Source: Paenibacillus sp. JQZ6Y-1 (GTDB lineage Bacteria > Bacillota > Bacilli > Paenibacillales > Paenibacillaceae). From it: a DNA stretch of 64,000 nt. Within the stretch, counting starts at the first letter, position 1. Every line of letters starts with the position of its first letter. Positions 45,807 through 55,119 of this stretch are shown piece by piece. Both the position numbers and the translations under genes were made by a program. The notes beneath the pieces are model-generated. The model did no database searches. It worked only from the letters and a program-made list of their open reading frames with translations, and had not been told where the DNA came from. Location of the stretch: contig NZ_JBFDUZ010000001.1 of assembly GCF_040719145.1 (NCBI RefSeq), forward strand, positions 2,666,001 through 2,730,000, given 5' to 3'.

Positions 45807-47699
45807 TTATTTGCCTTGAAACAAGGGGTTCGGACGCTGCTTTGCTTTTGCCCATACATATTCCGTCAGCGCGGCGCTCATGCCATACAGCATGAATGGA
45901 GTCATGATATAGATTCCATTAAAATGTTCCAGCGCCACGTCGATCAGCTCCTGCGCGATCATCACACCGGTTTGCCGTCCCTCTTCGCCTTCGAGACCAG
46001 ACATGCGTCCGCGAATATGGTCCGGCAATTGGATACCCGGCACCTCATTGTGCAGATATTCCGCATTGCGCCCGCTCGCGAGCGGCATAATTCCGATAAA
46101 TACCGGCACATCCAGATGAATGGTCGCTCTACGAATATCGGCAATAAGCTGCGGATCGTAAACCGGCTGCGTCATCACATAGTCGGCTCCAGCGGCGATT
46201 TTCTTTTCCAATCGCTGGACGGCTTTGTCCAGATGCTTCACATTCGGATTGAGCGCTGCACCAACGACGAAGCGTGCGCGATGCTTGAGCGTTTTACCTG
46301 AAAAGGCAACTCCCTCGTTCAATTGCTTAATCATTTTTATCATATCAAAAGAAGTCATATCGTACACGGAGCTGGCTCCGGGCAGGTCGCCGAATTTGGA
46401 CGGATCGCCCGTCACTGCCAGTACATGGTCGATACCAAGCGCATTCAATCCCATCATATGAGATTGGCTGCCGATCATATTGCGGTCGCGGCATGTAATG
46501 TGTACGAGCGCGCGTAGCCCCACTTCGCGCTGTACCAGATGTGCGAGCGCCATATTGCTCATGCGCGTGACCGCCAGCGAATTATCCGCCATTGTCACTG
46601 CATCAGCACCAGCTTTTTTCAGCATCTCCGCACCGACCATAAAATTAGCAATATCCAGATCGCGCGGCGGGTCCAGCTCGACAATAACAGTCGGACGCTC
46701 CTGCACTAGATCGACAAGGGTTGGCGGTACGTCTTCACCGTTGGAGTCCCAGCCGTGTAAAATATCCTTTTCCATCGTAATGCTGACCTGCGGCGAAGGT
46801 ACCTTGACCGAGGAGAAATCCAACGCTGGCGAACTGTAATCCTCCAGCGCACGCGCCATCGCCGCAATATGCTTGGGCGTTGTACCGCAGCAGCCGCCTA
46901 CTACCCGCGCTCCAAGCTCCGCCAAACGCACGGCACTTTGACCAAAATACGACGGCTTCGCCTTGTACCGATACTCACCGTCTATATAGCTTGCCACCCC
47001 AGCGTCAGGATATACAGACAATGGCAACGCCACCTTGCCGCGTACATATTCCAGCGCCTTCATCACACCGTTTGGACCAATGCGGCAATTCAGCCCGACC
47101 ATGTCCGCACCTGCTTCTGCTAGAATCGCAAACGCATCTGGTAGAGGATACCCATCCTGTGTGCGCACCGAATCTTCCACCGTTAGCTGGCAAATAACCG
47201 GAATATCCGTCAGCTTGCGAACTTGCCGCAGCGCCAATGCCAGCTCCTCTAACTCAAAAAACGTTTCTAGCAAAATGCCATCCACGCCTTCTTCCAAAAT
47301 TGCGTGCAACTGCTGGCGAAAATATTTGCGCAGCTCTGCCAGCGGCGTATTGGAGCGCTTGCCTTCCCGAATCGCGCCCACCGAACCGACCACGTATGCC
47401 TGATCACCAGCAGCCTGACGGGCAATACGCACCCCAGCCCGATTGATCTCCTCGACCTTATGCTCCAGCCCAAATTTCGCCAGACGCTCATAATTAGCGG
47501 AGAATGTATTCGTCTCGATCATCTCTGCACCAGCATTTACATACTGACGATGAATATCTTCAATCATCTGCGGATTGAGCAGATTCAATTCCTCATATGA
47601 AATACCGACTGGAAAGCCCAGCTGATATAAATACGTTCCCATTGCGCCATCGCCTACGATCACACCTTCTGTCCATCTCGTCCGTAAATCTGGCTTCAT
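45807..47699 (-). CDS. yitJ: Bifunctional homocysteine S-methyltransferase/methylenetetrahydrofolate reductase (YitJ-like)
   Basis: 630 residues. N-terminal Pfam S-methyl_trans domain: VGDGAMGTYLYQLGF, ETNTFSANYERLAKFG and zinc-binding VVGGCCGTTPKHIAAM. C-terminal FAD-dependent MTHFR domain starts near residue 330: VIVELDPPRDLDIANF, HITCRDRNMIGSQSHMMG, VLAVTGDPSKFGD and DYVMTQPVYDPQ. Makes 5-methyl-THF and uses it to form methionine. In Bacillus yitJ follows a SAM-I riboswitch; none is visible in the 247-bp leader here. Confidence 0.95.
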   Translation of the reverse strand: MKPDLRTRWTEGVIVGDGAMGTYLYQLGFPVGISYEELNLLNPQMIEDIHRQYVNAGAEMIETNTFSANYERLAKFGLEHKVEEINRAGVRIARQAAGDQAYVVGSVGAIREGKRSNTPLAELRKYFRQQLHAILEEGVDGILLETFFELEELALALRQVRKLTDIPVICQLTVEDSVRTQDGYPLPDAFAILAEAGADMVGLNCRIGPNGVMKALEYVRGKVALPLSVYPDAGVASYIDGEYRYKAKPSYFGQSAVRLAELGARVVGGCCGTTPKHIAAMARALEDYSSPALDFSSVKVPSPQVSITMEKDILHGWDSNGEDVPPTLVDLVQERPTVIVELDPPRDLDIANFMVGAEMLKKAGADAVTMADNSLAVTRMSNMALAHLVQREVGLRALVHITCRDRNMIGSQSHMMGLNALGIDHVLAVTGDPSKFGDLPGASSVYDMTSFDMIKMIKQLNEGVAFSGKTLKHRARFVVGAALNPNVKHLDKAVQRLEKKIAAGADYVMTQPVYDPQLIADIRRATIHLDVPVFIGIMPLASGRNAEYLHNEVPGIQLPDHIRGRMSGLEGEEGRQTGVMIAQELIDVALEHFNGIYIMTPFMLYGMSAALTEYVWAKAKQRPNPLFQGK

Positions 47700-47946
47700 G
47701 TGTTACACCTCGCTGTCATCATTTACGCTTAATGTAACATAAAAATTAGCAGATTCTGGCTGATATAGCTAAAAGGTATAACGAGGCACTGTCGCGTGTT
47801 GAAAGGAGACAGCAGAGGACGATATAGCTGCAATATAGCATTGGTGAAGTATATCAACTTGTCTGTGATCTATCGTATAGGCTACTTACATTCCTGCACA
47901 TCATCCTATCGTGCATACCGTATTCAGTCCAGCATAGTTATCATAT
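47700..47946. other. Leader of the yitJ-like gene
   Basis: 247 bp after dapF. TGTTACA/TGTAACA (47701-47739) form inverted arms around the GCGAGG ribosome binding site, so a small hairpin could hide it. No S-box or T-box signature and no clear terminator after dapF. Confidence 0.35.
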
Positions 47947-48783
47947 TCAGTCCAGCGTCTGCCCGCTGTATACCGCTTCTGCTGGTCCGGTCATGTATAC
48001 ACGATTGGACACTTCATCCCACTCAATATACAAATCGCCACCCTTGAGTGATACCGTCGCATTGCGATCCGCATGTCCATTCAATACCGAAGCAACCAAT
48101 GTAGCACATGCGCCCGTACCGCATGCTAGCGTCGGTCCAGCTCCGCGTTCCCAAACCCGCATATCCAGATGATCACGGCTTCGTACTGTTGTAAACTCCA
48201 CATTGACCTTACGCGGGAAGAATGGATGATTTTCCAGCAGCGGTCCCCATGTATGCAGATCTACATTTGCCGCATCCTCCACATAAATGACGCAATGCGG
48301 ATTCCCCATCGAAACGGCGGTAAACCGGAATTGCTGTCCGTTCACTTCAATCGGCTCATCCAGCACCGGATTTCCTTGCACCGTTACCGGAATACGCTCA
48401 CCCTCCAAGATCGGTTCGCCCATATCAACACGCACGGTACGTGCTTTGCCATCCTCCGCTTGTACAGTGACCGTTTGCACACCAGCACCAATCGTTTCAA
48501 TCTGAATATCGGTGCTGCCGACGATCTGACGATCATATACATATTTGGCAACACAACGTACCGCATTGCCACACTGCTCCGCTTCCGAGCCGTCCGAGTT
48601 AATAATGCGCATCATCACATCTGCACGCGCGGATGGCAAAATAAACACCAGCCCGTCTGCGCCAATACCAAAATACCGATTACAATGCCGAATCGCCAAC
48701 TCCGCCGCATTCGCAGGCAGAGAAGATTCACCATATACGACGATAAAATCATTACCCAGCCCGTTCATTTTCGTAAATTCCAT
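47947..48783 (-). CDS. dapF: Diaminopimelate epimerase
   Basis: 278 residues. Both catalytic cysteines are in place: INSDGSEAEQCGNAVRCVA and GAGPTLACGTGACATLVAS; other signatures are FTKMNGLGNDFIVVYGE and SMGNPHCVIYVED. Converts LL- to meso-diaminopimelate for lysine and cell wall. Start ATG after GGGAGAGAACCGGA. Confidence 0.97.
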   Translation of the reverse strand: MEFTKMNGLGNDFIVVYGESSLPANAAELAIRHCNRYFGIGADGLVFILPSARADVMMRIINSDGSEAEQCGNAVRCVAKYVYDRQIVGSTDIQIETIGAGVQTVTVQAEDGKARTVRVDMGEPILEGERIPVTVQGNPVLDEPIEVNGQQFRFTAVSMGNPHCVIYVEDAANVDLHTWGPLLENHPFFPRKVNVEFTTVRSRDHLDMRVWERGAGPTLACGTGACATLVASVLNGHADRNATVSLKGGDLYIEWDEVSNRVYMTGPAEAVYSGQTLD

Positions 48784-49126
48784 TCCGGTTCTCTCCCTTG
48801 CTCTGTGGTCTGCTGTTCCATCATTTACCTAACGGTAAGCATAGCACGATCTTTAGCTTAGGTTAAGGAGATTCTTGCAGAGTACAAGATACAATGCTCT
48901 AAGAAGCGATTCAGCCACGAACACTCATATTAATAACAACGAATTTCAAAGCAATTTCAAATCCACCACAAATCAGCTATGATATAAGGATACTTTTAGG
49001 TGGTATAATAGATAAGTTGAACAATCAAAACGAGCAAGCGACTATCCGCTCTCAATATAAAATCTTTCCACCTACTTCCCACCCCACTACAATGAAATGC
49101 TTCGCACAGATCGAGACGTTTGCAAG
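48784..49126. other. Divergent region between dapF and rqcH, left part
   Basis: AT-rich sequence upstream of dapF, followed by palindromic element copy 3. No gene recognised; two overlapping minus-strand open frames at 48996-49312 are the reading of the palindrome itself. Confidence 0.45.
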
Positions 49127-49255
49127 CATCGCGGAACGAAGGAAAGGAAATAAGGGGTAAGGACGACCTTGGAGTGCGGGAATCTTCATTTCCTCCCATT
49201 CCAAAGATTCCCGCGGCTCCACCGGAGGACGTCCCCTTATTCCTTTCCGAAGTGA
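49127..49255. repeat. Long palindromic intergenic element, copy 3 (inverted orientation)
   Basis: Left arm GAAGGAAAGGAAATAAGGGG and the complement of the right arm CCCCTTATTCCTTTCC pair. The core GGAGTGCGGGAATCTT pairs with AAGATTCCCGCGGCTCC. Orientation is opposite to copies 1 and 2 (the GGAGCCGC side is on the right). It lies between the divergently transcribed dapF and rqcH, about 80 bp before the rqcH start. Confidence 0.8.
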
Positions 49256-49331
49256 ATGATGCCAAAGCAAATCATCTCCATCATTGTGGAACATTTTAGA
49301 CATTTCAGACACTTCAAGGAGACTATAGATT

Positions 49332-51212
49332 ATGGCATTAGATGGTATTGTAACCCGTGCGATCGTACAAGAGCTGCAAGTGCTGGTCGGATCGCGTATT
49401 AATAAAATTCATCAACCAACCGAGAACGACATCGTATTTCAAATCCGTGCACAGCGCGATAATCGCAAATTGGTGTTAAGCGCCAATCCGACCTATCCGC
49501 GTGTGCAGTTTACCGATCAATCGTTTATGAATCCGCAGGAAGCACCAATGTTTTGTATGCTGCTGCGTAAGCATTGCGAGAGCGGCATTATTGAAGCGAT
49601 CGAACAGGTAGGCATGGAACGGATTATTCATTTTCATGTTCGTCAGCGTGACGAGCTGGGCGATGTATCACTCAAAAAGATTATCGTCGAGCTTATGGGA
49701 CGACATAGCAACCTGATCTTGGTCGATCCAGCGACTGGCAACATTCTGGACGGTATTCATCATGTAACGCCAGCAATCAGTAGCTATCGAGTGGTGATGC
49801 CGGGCTTCAGCTATCAGGAGCCGCCGCAACAGCATAAACTGAATCCGCTGGACGTCACGCAGCAGGCATTCGTCGAGGCTTATCAGGCAAGCACCGATTC
49901 TTCATCCCGTTTTATTCTCAATGCGTTTACCGGCATCAGCCCGCTAATTGCGGATGAGATCGTTCACCGCGCGATCCGTAGTGGTGCACAGCTGGAAGCA
50001 CCGCAAACGATAGATTCAGAATCGGCATCCAATAGCTCGAAGGATCAAAGTAACACTGATTCTGCCAACACCAACGATGAAAAGCAGTCACCAACCTCAG
50101 AAGCAGATACGCCGCCCGTTGCTCTTAACGCTGTGCGTATTGAGCATGAAGCGCTATGGTCTGCGTTTGCAGCCCTAATGGATACGGTACGACATGGTGA
50201 GTTTGTCCCATCAAGCGGATTGAATGCACGCGGGAAAATTATCTTCTCGGCGGTGCCGTTGACACAAGTGGTAGACGAAGCCAAATCGTACGATTCCATT
50301 AGCGCCTGCATGGAAGCCTATTATGGCGACAAAGCAGAGCGCGATACGGTCAAGCAGAAGACAAGCGATCTGCTACGCTTTTTGCAAAATGAACGTAGCA
50401 AAAATATCAAAAAACTCGACAACCTGCACAAGGATCAGCTGGAAGCAGGCGATGCGGAGAAATACCGGATTCAGGGGGAATTGCTATTCGCTTCCCTGCA
50501 TCAGATCAGTAGGGGCGATAAGCAGATTGAGCTGGTGAACTTTTACGATGAGGAACAGCGTCCCATCACCATTACACTTGATCCGCAGCTTAACCCGTCA
50601 GACAATGCGCAGCGTTATTTCAAGCGGTACAATAAATACAAAAACAGCCTTGCTGTCATCGAAGAACAGCTGATCAAAACGCATGAAGAAATCGCCTATC
50701 TCGACTCCCTGCTGCAACAGCTGCAAAGTGCTGCCTTGCAGGACATCGACGAGATTCGCGAGGAATTGGCGGAACAAGGCTATGTTCGCAATCGCAACAA
50801 AAAGGCGAAAAAGAAGAAAAAAGACAATCGTCCAACGCTGCATATTTATACATCCAGTGAAGGCATTGAGATGTACGTCGGCAAAAACAATTTGCAAAAC
50901 GAATATATCACCAATAAAATGGCGAGCAATAACGACACATGGCTGCATACGAAGGATATTCCTGGCTCGCACGTAGTCATTCGCAGCAGCGAATACGGCG
51001 ATGCTACGCTAGCGGAAGCGGCGCAGCTGGCAGCTTATTTTAGCCAAGCCAAAGAATCCAGCAGCGTACCGGTCGATTATACTCAAATTCGCCATGTGCA
51101 TAAGCCGAACGGTGCGAAACCGGGCTTCGTCATTTATGATCATCAGACAACCTTGTTCATCACACCGGAAGCAGACGTGATTAAAAAGCTTCAGAGTACG
51201 GTCAAAGCCTAA
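49332..51212 (+). CDS. rqcH: Ribosome quality control protein RqcH (NFACT, FbpA-like)
   Basis: 626 residues with AAGGAGACTATAGATT before ATG. NFACT-N: MALDGIVTRAIVQELQ, GSRINKIHQPTENDI, PMFCMLLRKHCESG and IIVELMGRHSNLILVD; helix-hairpin-helix region FTGISPLIADEIV; long coiled coil (residues 330-480); NFACT-R near the C-terminus: YVGKNNLQNEYIT, DTWLHTKDIPGSHVVIR. A Ser/Asn/Thr-rich linker of about 45 residues (near 225-265) enlarges it. RqcH binds obstructed 50S subunits and adds C-terminal alanine tails. Formerly called a fibronectin-binding protein. Confidence 0.95.
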   Translation: MALDGIVTRAIVQELQVLVGSRINKIHQPTENDIVFQIRAQRDNRKLVLSANPTYPRVQFTDQSFMNPQEAPMFCMLLRKHCESGIIEAIEQVGMERIIHFHVRQRDELGDVSLKKIIVELMGRHSNLILVDPATGNILDGIHHVTPAISSYRVVMPGFSYQEPPQQHKLNPLDVTQQAFVEAYQASTDSSSRFILNAFTGISPLIADEIVHRAIRSGAQLEAPQTIDSESASNSSKDQSNTDSANTNDEKQSPTSEADTPPVALNAVRIEHEALWSAFAALMDTVRHGEFVPSSGLNARGKIIFSAVPLTQVVDEAKSYDSISACMEAYYGDKAERDTVKQKTSDLLRFLQNERSKNIKKLDNLHKDQLEAGDAEKYRIQGELLFASLHQISRGDKQIELVNFYDEEQRPITITLDPQLNPSDNAQRYFKRYNKYKNSLAVIEEQLIKTHEEIAYLDSLLQQLQSAALQDIDEIREELAEQGYVRNRNKKAKKKKKDNRPTLHIYTSSEGIEMYVGKNNLQNEYITNKMASNNDTWLHTKDIPGSHVVIRSSEYGDATLAEAAQLAAYFSQAKESSSVPVDYTQIRHVHKPNGAKPGFVIYDHQTTLFITPEADVIKKLQSTVKA

Positions 51213-51292
51213 CCCTTGCACATGCAATTCTGTACCATTACGGCAAATTCAAATTGTTAGCATCACAGCAAAACCAAATCGGTAGAATCACA

Positions 51293-51337
51293 AAAAAGCG
51301 TTCTTGATCGTCTATTATGACTTCAAGAACGCTTTTT
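51293..51337. terminator. Bidirectional terminator after rqcH
   Basis: A 15-bp stem AAAAAGCGTTCTTGA/TCAAGAACGCTTTTT with a 15-nt loop. It ends rqcH (plus) and lies 12 bp beyond the stop of the truncated SDR gene (minus). Confidence 0.9.
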
Positions 51338-51348
51338 CCTATCATGAA

Positions 51349-51951
51349 TCAGAAACAAGATCTAATTATTTCTCTTCTTTGAAAATATGCTGGGCTTATA
51401 TACGCACTCATATCGCGTACCGTCATGAATTGACCATGTTGAAATTCATCAAATGCGCCAATTCGCAGCCCTACACTCTCCAGCCCATGTTCATATGCGT
51501 AGTAGCTCGCAAGTGCTTCTACAAAAGCTTTGCTCACTCCGTACATATTTTTGGGACGGATCTGCATGGTTGTCGTCGTCTGCACATCCACAGGATAGGC
51601 TTCCATCACCTGAGCACTGCTGGCAAAGACAATCCGTGATACTCCATTTTGCTGGCAGGCAGCATACAAATTATAGCTACTTTTCACATTGTCATTGAGC
51701 AAAGAATCATAAAACTCCGCGTCTGGTAACGGATTGCCTGCCAGATGAATGACCCAGTCTACATCGGCAGTCAACGCTAGACACGCATCGAGGTCAGCCA
51801 AATTAATCACATGTTGCGTAGTACGCTGCTTGATGTCATCCTCCAAATGATCAAAATGCAAATCAGCCAAAATGAGATCATGCGTATCAATAAGGTGCCG
51901 TGTAAGAATCGTACCAATTTTGCCGGAAGAACCTGTAATCAGAATACGCAT
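51349..51951 (-). pseudogene. Truncated uronate-dehydrogenase-like SDR
   Basis: 200 residues with AAAAGGAGGGATCTTGC before ATG. Extended-SDR motifs are intact: NAD-binding ILITGSSGKIGTILTRHL, VDWVIHLAGNPLPD, catalytic SSAQVMEAYP and the YGVSKAF (YxxxK) pair, then ESVGLRIGAF. Family members usually run about 250-270 residues and continue after 'SAYISP' with an RD motif and a C-terminal helical part; here the frame changes to AYFQRREIIRSCF and stops beside the terminator. The last 50-60 residues are therefore missing, most likely through deletion. It may still fold poorly or be inactive; expression signals look intact. Confidence 0.6.
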
Positions 51952-52108
51952 GCAAGATCCCTCCTTTTATGATGGGCTTCGACTCTGTGATAGACAACAA
52001 GCCATTATTGTTGAACTCTAATCAAATGAATGAACGGATAGGGGCGCCCTTGATTATCGCATCTGCACCCTATTCTCTCCTTCAACGTCCCAATTCCAAA
52101 ATAAAAAT

Positions 52109-52969
52109 CTATACTCGCTTCAGCTGCTCCAACACCGCCGCTGGAACTTTGCGACTGCCTAGCGGACCATGAAATACTTTCCCTTGTCGTTCCCCATGAT
52201 AATCCGAGCCACCCGTGACGATCAATCCGCGTTGTTCAGCAAGCTTTAGATAACGCTGCTCATCGTCCGGCGAGTGATCTGAATGATATACCTCAATCCC
52301 TGCCAGATCGCTCTGATCGAAGATGCGCGCTACCAGATCATCATCTCCGTAAATGCCCGGATGTGCCATCACTGGCGTTCCACCCGCTTCGATAATCCAC
52401 TGCGTCGCTTCTACTGGCGTAATGCGTGGCGGCGATACATACGCAGCCGCTCCCTGTGCCAAATATTTATCAAACGCTTCGCGCATATCCTGCACATATC
52501 CCTTGGCTACGAGCGTGTCTGCCATATGCGGACGACCAATGCTTTCATCCGGTAGCAACTCACGACCAAGCTGTGACAATACATCCTCCATCGTAATCTG
52601 AATGCCAAGCTCGCGCAGCTTTGCTAAGATCAGCTCATTGCGGTCATCACGAATACGACGCAAGCCTGCCAGCCGCTCTAAGAAGATAGGATCTGTTGTA
52701 TCAATATAGTAACCAAGGATATGAATATCCTTGCCATCTTCCATGGTGCTGATCTCGACGCCCGGTACGACGGTTACTCCGTGCTGTTCACCAGCAAGTA
52801 AAGCTTCCGCTATCCCAGCAACGGTATCATGATCCGTAACTGCGAGTGCACTTAAACCGACTTCGGCGGCGAGACGTACATTGTCAGACGGGCTATTCAT
52901 CCCATCTGATGCCTGACTATGCGTATGCAAATCGGCAAACGCTAGCTGTATATGTTGTTGTTCAGTCAT
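52109..52969 (-). CDS. PHP-domain phosphoesterase (RNase AM / 3',5'-nucleotide phosphatase type)
   Basis: About 286 residues from the ATG at 52969 (AGGAGTG upstream; a GTG at 52978 overlaps it). PHP metal ligands: FADLHTHSQASDG, AVTDHDTVAGIAEA, VVPGVEISTMEDGKDIHILG, PVMAHPGIYGDD, IEVYHSDHSPDD and VTGGSDYHGERQG. Proteins of this type hydrolyse 3',5'-bisphosphate nucleotides or trim 5' ends of RNA. Exact substrate not determinable here. Confidence 0.88.
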   Translation of the reverse strand: MTEQQHIQLAFADLHTHSQASDGMNSPSDNVRLAAEVGLSALAVTDHDTVAGIAEALLAGEQHGVTVVPGVEISTMEDGKDIHILGYYIDTTDPIFLERLAGLRRIRDDRNELILAKLRELGIQITMEDVLSQLGRELLPDESIGRPHMADTLVAKGYVQDMREAFDKYLAQGAAAYVSPPRITPVEATQWIIEAGGTPVMAHPGIYGDDDLVARIFDQSDLAGIEVYHSDHSPDDEQRYLKLAEQRGLIVTGGSDYHGERQGKVFHGPLGSRKVPAAVLEQLKRV

Positions 52970-53021
52970 TATACTCACTCCTGTTCATTGCGATTACTTT
53001 CTTTTCTTTCCTACCTCCGCT

Positions 53022-53924
53022 CTAGTCCAGCGAATACTCCTGCAAAAATTGCAAAAATGCCGTGGATGGCATACTCAGCAATGTCGATTTCAGATGAATG
53101 GAATAAAATTGCCGCGGAAACGACAGCCCTTCAATAGTGAGCACCTTGAGCAGCCCCAATGCCACCTCATGCTTCACCGACGAAGGCGACAGAATCGTAA
53201 TACCGAGTCCCGCTTCTACCGCTGACTTGACGGCACCAGTGCTTCCTAGTTCCATCACGGTGCGAATATCTGCCAGATCAACATGATGACGGATAAATTC
53301 CTCCTCCATCACCTGCCGTGTTCCTGACCCCTTTTCCCGCAGTACAAATGGATATTGCAGTACATCCTCCAGCGTGACCGCTTTCATAGCAGCCAGCGGA
53401 TGATCACCCGGTACAATCAGCTTTAGCTCATCCTGCATAACCGGATTGATCGTCATATCGGGATGCTCCACCGGTGCTTCAATCAGCCCAAAGTCCAGCC
53501 GATTGCGACTGATTTCGTCCAAAATCTGTGTCGTATTCATAATCTTGAGCATGACTTTCATGTCTGGATAACGCTGACCGAGTGGCACGAGCAGCCGCGG
53601 CAACACATATTCGCCGATCGTATTGCTTGCCCCTAGCAGTAGCCGCCCTGCCAGATCGTCGGTAAAGCGCGACATGGCAGCATCCGTTTCCCGCATCAAT
53701 TCGATTCCACGCCGTGCAAATGGCATCAGCACATGCCCTGCTTCGGATAATTCAATCTTTTTGGTCGTACGGATAAATAATTTGGTACTAAAATGATCCT
53801 CCAGCGATTGCACCTGCATAGTCACTGCTGGCTGGGTCATATGCAGCGCATGAGCCGCTGCCGAAAAGCTACCGCGCTCCGCCACCGTATAAAAAATATG
53901 CAATTGATGAAAATTAAATGCCAC
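53022..53924 (-). CDS. LysR-family transcriptional regulator
   Basis: 300 residues with GTG start after GGGAGGGGAACGGCA. N-terminal winged helix FHQLHIFYTVAERGSFSAAA, MTQPAVTMQVQSLEDHF and LFIRTTKKIELSEAG; C-terminal effector domain LLLGASNTIGEYVLPRLL, DFGLIEAPVEHPDM and VLREKGSGTRQVMEEEF. The 'GSGTRQ' and 'NTIGEYVLP' stretches place it near CysL/YeiE-type regulators (sulfur or related anion metabolism). No divergent partner gene; target unknown. Confidence 0.88.
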   Translation of the reverse strand: MAFNFHQLHIFYTVAERGSFSAAAHALHMTQPAVTMQVQSLEDHFSTKLFIRTTKKIELSEAGHVLMPFARRGIELMRETDAAMSRFTDDLAGRLLLGASNTIGEYVLPRLLVPLGQRYPDMKVMLKIMNTTQILDEISRNRLDFGLIEAPVEHPDMTINPVMQDELKLIVPGDHPLAAMKAVTLEDVLQYPFVLREKGSGTRQVMEEEFIRHHVDLADIRTVMELGSTGAVKSAVEAGLGITILSPSSVKHEVALGLLKVLTIEGLSFPRQFYSIHLKSTLLSMPSTAFLQFLQEYSLD

Positions 53925-54124
53925 TGCCGTTCCCCTCCCTGCTCTCGTTCTTATTGTACCCTATCGTCGTAGGCGTGTTCCAGACTGTATCTGTTGATAA
54001 GGCATCAACGACGTTGCAATATACGTTCGATGGATAGCATTCCATCCTATGAATTGCCATCCAAAAATAAACAATCCACTATTCAATGCGCACAAACCTC
54101 CGCCTGCATTTCCAAATGTAGGCA

Positions 54125-54152
54125 CAAAAAAGAGCCTGCAGTAGCAGGCTCT
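54125..54152 (-). terminator. Terminator after the 145-residue protein gene
   Basis: Stem AGAGCCTGC/GCAGGCTCT, 4-nt loop, six T on the minus strand. Confidence 0.85.
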
Positions 54153-54201
54153 GGGTTTACTTGATTAAACAATTATTGAAAATAATACTGACCTGTATCC
54201 A

Positions 54202-54639
54202 TTATTTGCGTTTACGGCTGTTTTTAATCAGTGTCATACGACGGGAGTGTCTCAGCCAGGAGTAATACGATTTCAGGTCGCGGAGCTCAATCGTTTCGGA
54301 CATTTTGCCGAGGAATGTAACTATAATCATCTTGTGCAGTGGATTACCTGCCAGATCAAATTCGCCTGGAAGTTCAGCAAACTCAGCCACCACTACGATA
54401 TCTTCATCAATCAGGTACACATCTTCTTCTTTACGATAGTATGATACGATCCGGTTTTGCTTCAGACTATCCCACATAAAACCGGCAATATCCTCAATCG
54501 GTGTTTGACCTTTCGCAATCCGGTCGTTGTAACGGCTGATGGCATGGTTGGTGATAACGATATCGGCTACTTTCTTTTCTCCAAGTACTACGTGGAAAGG
54601 TTCGTAGGTGCTCCAGCGCTCCATAACTTTGTCTCTCAT
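54202..54639 (-). CDS. Conserved-looking protein of unknown function
   Basis: 145 residues, soluble, basic C-terminus (WLRHSRRMTLIKNSRKRK). A motif VITNHAISRYNDRIAKGQTP (H..A..R...R) followed by a helix and strands DVYLIDEDIVVVAEF and HKMIIVTFLG recalls small proteins with a DUF4258/BrnT-like RNase-fold core, but the similarity is too weak for a family call. Start ATG after GGGGAGTGAGTAATTA. It has its own terminator and no close partner, so it does not look like half of a toxin-antitoxin pair. Confidence 0.6.
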   Translation of the reverse strand: MRDKVMERWSTYEPFHVVLGEKKVADIVITNHAISRYNDRIAKGQTPIEDIAGFMWDSLKQNRIVSYYRKEEDVYLIDEDIVVVAEFAELPGEFDLAGNPLHKMIIVTFLGKMSETIELRDLKSYYSWLRHSRRMTLIKNSRKRK

Positions 54640-54969
54640 TAATTACTCACTCCCCATCTTCACAGGTCTTATTACCTAAGTATTTTCCCCTTTATTATCA
54701 ATTGTAAATCTTTAGACCTACATTCAGGGGTTCCATTTATCATTGTGAATTACCGACTTGGCGCACAGTCTCAAAAAATTTCAGTATAGACCCAATTGGC
54801 TAACTTATTGCACTTCTTAATCAGTGCTTGAGTCCCATTAAGGATTATATCGACACTTCCCTACTATCTTTTAACCCATTTTCTTAAAAACTTAAAATTA
54901 TCGCTTATATATTTTTAGTTTTTATTACAAATACTTCCTTTTCACTGTAACCGCTTGCTATATATCCAT
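54640..54969. other. AT-rich intergenic region
   Basis: 330 bp upstream of the 145-residue gene, rich in A/T. Presumed promoter region; nothing specific found. Confidence 0.4.
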
Positions 54970-54993
54970 AAAAAAAGCGGCCCTGCGGCCGCT
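54970..54993 (-). terminator. Terminator of ylbF-ylbG
   Basis: GC-rich stem AGCGGCC/GGCCGCT with a 4-nt loop and seven T on the minus strand, about 125 bp after the ylbG stop. Confidence 0.85.
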
Positions 54994-55008
54994 AGTATTC
55001 ACTTTGGT

Positions 55009-55059
55009 TTTTACGGTGCAGATAACACCAAGCTAATCTGTGTCACCTGCATCGTAAAA
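55009..55059 (-). ncRNA. Stable hairpin in the 3' region of ylbG
   Basis: A 13-bp stem TTTTACGGTGCAG/CTGCATCGTAAAA (one G-T) with a 25-nt loop lies between the ylbG stop and the terminator. The 125-nt 3' region may just be a structured trailer, or could be released as a small RNA. Confidence 0.25.
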
Positions 55060-55119
55060 GGTATCATCATCCTGCGAATAACAGCTGCATCTGAACAGCC
55101 ACTGACTCACGGTCGTTAC

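Noticed and set aside
47700..47946. SAM-I (S-box) riboswitch before the yitJ-like gene
   Set aside because: Expected from Bacillus, but neither the conserved core nor a terminator/antiterminator pair is visible on the minus strand; only a small inverted repeat around the ribosome binding site is present.
48996..49312. Open reading frames within the dapF-rqcH interval
   Set aside because: They are translations of palindromic element copy 3 and lack ribosome binding sites.
54202..54639. Toxin of a toxin-antitoxin pair
   Set aside because: The H..A..R...R motif is suggestive, but there is no adjacent small antitoxin gene and the gene has its own terminator.
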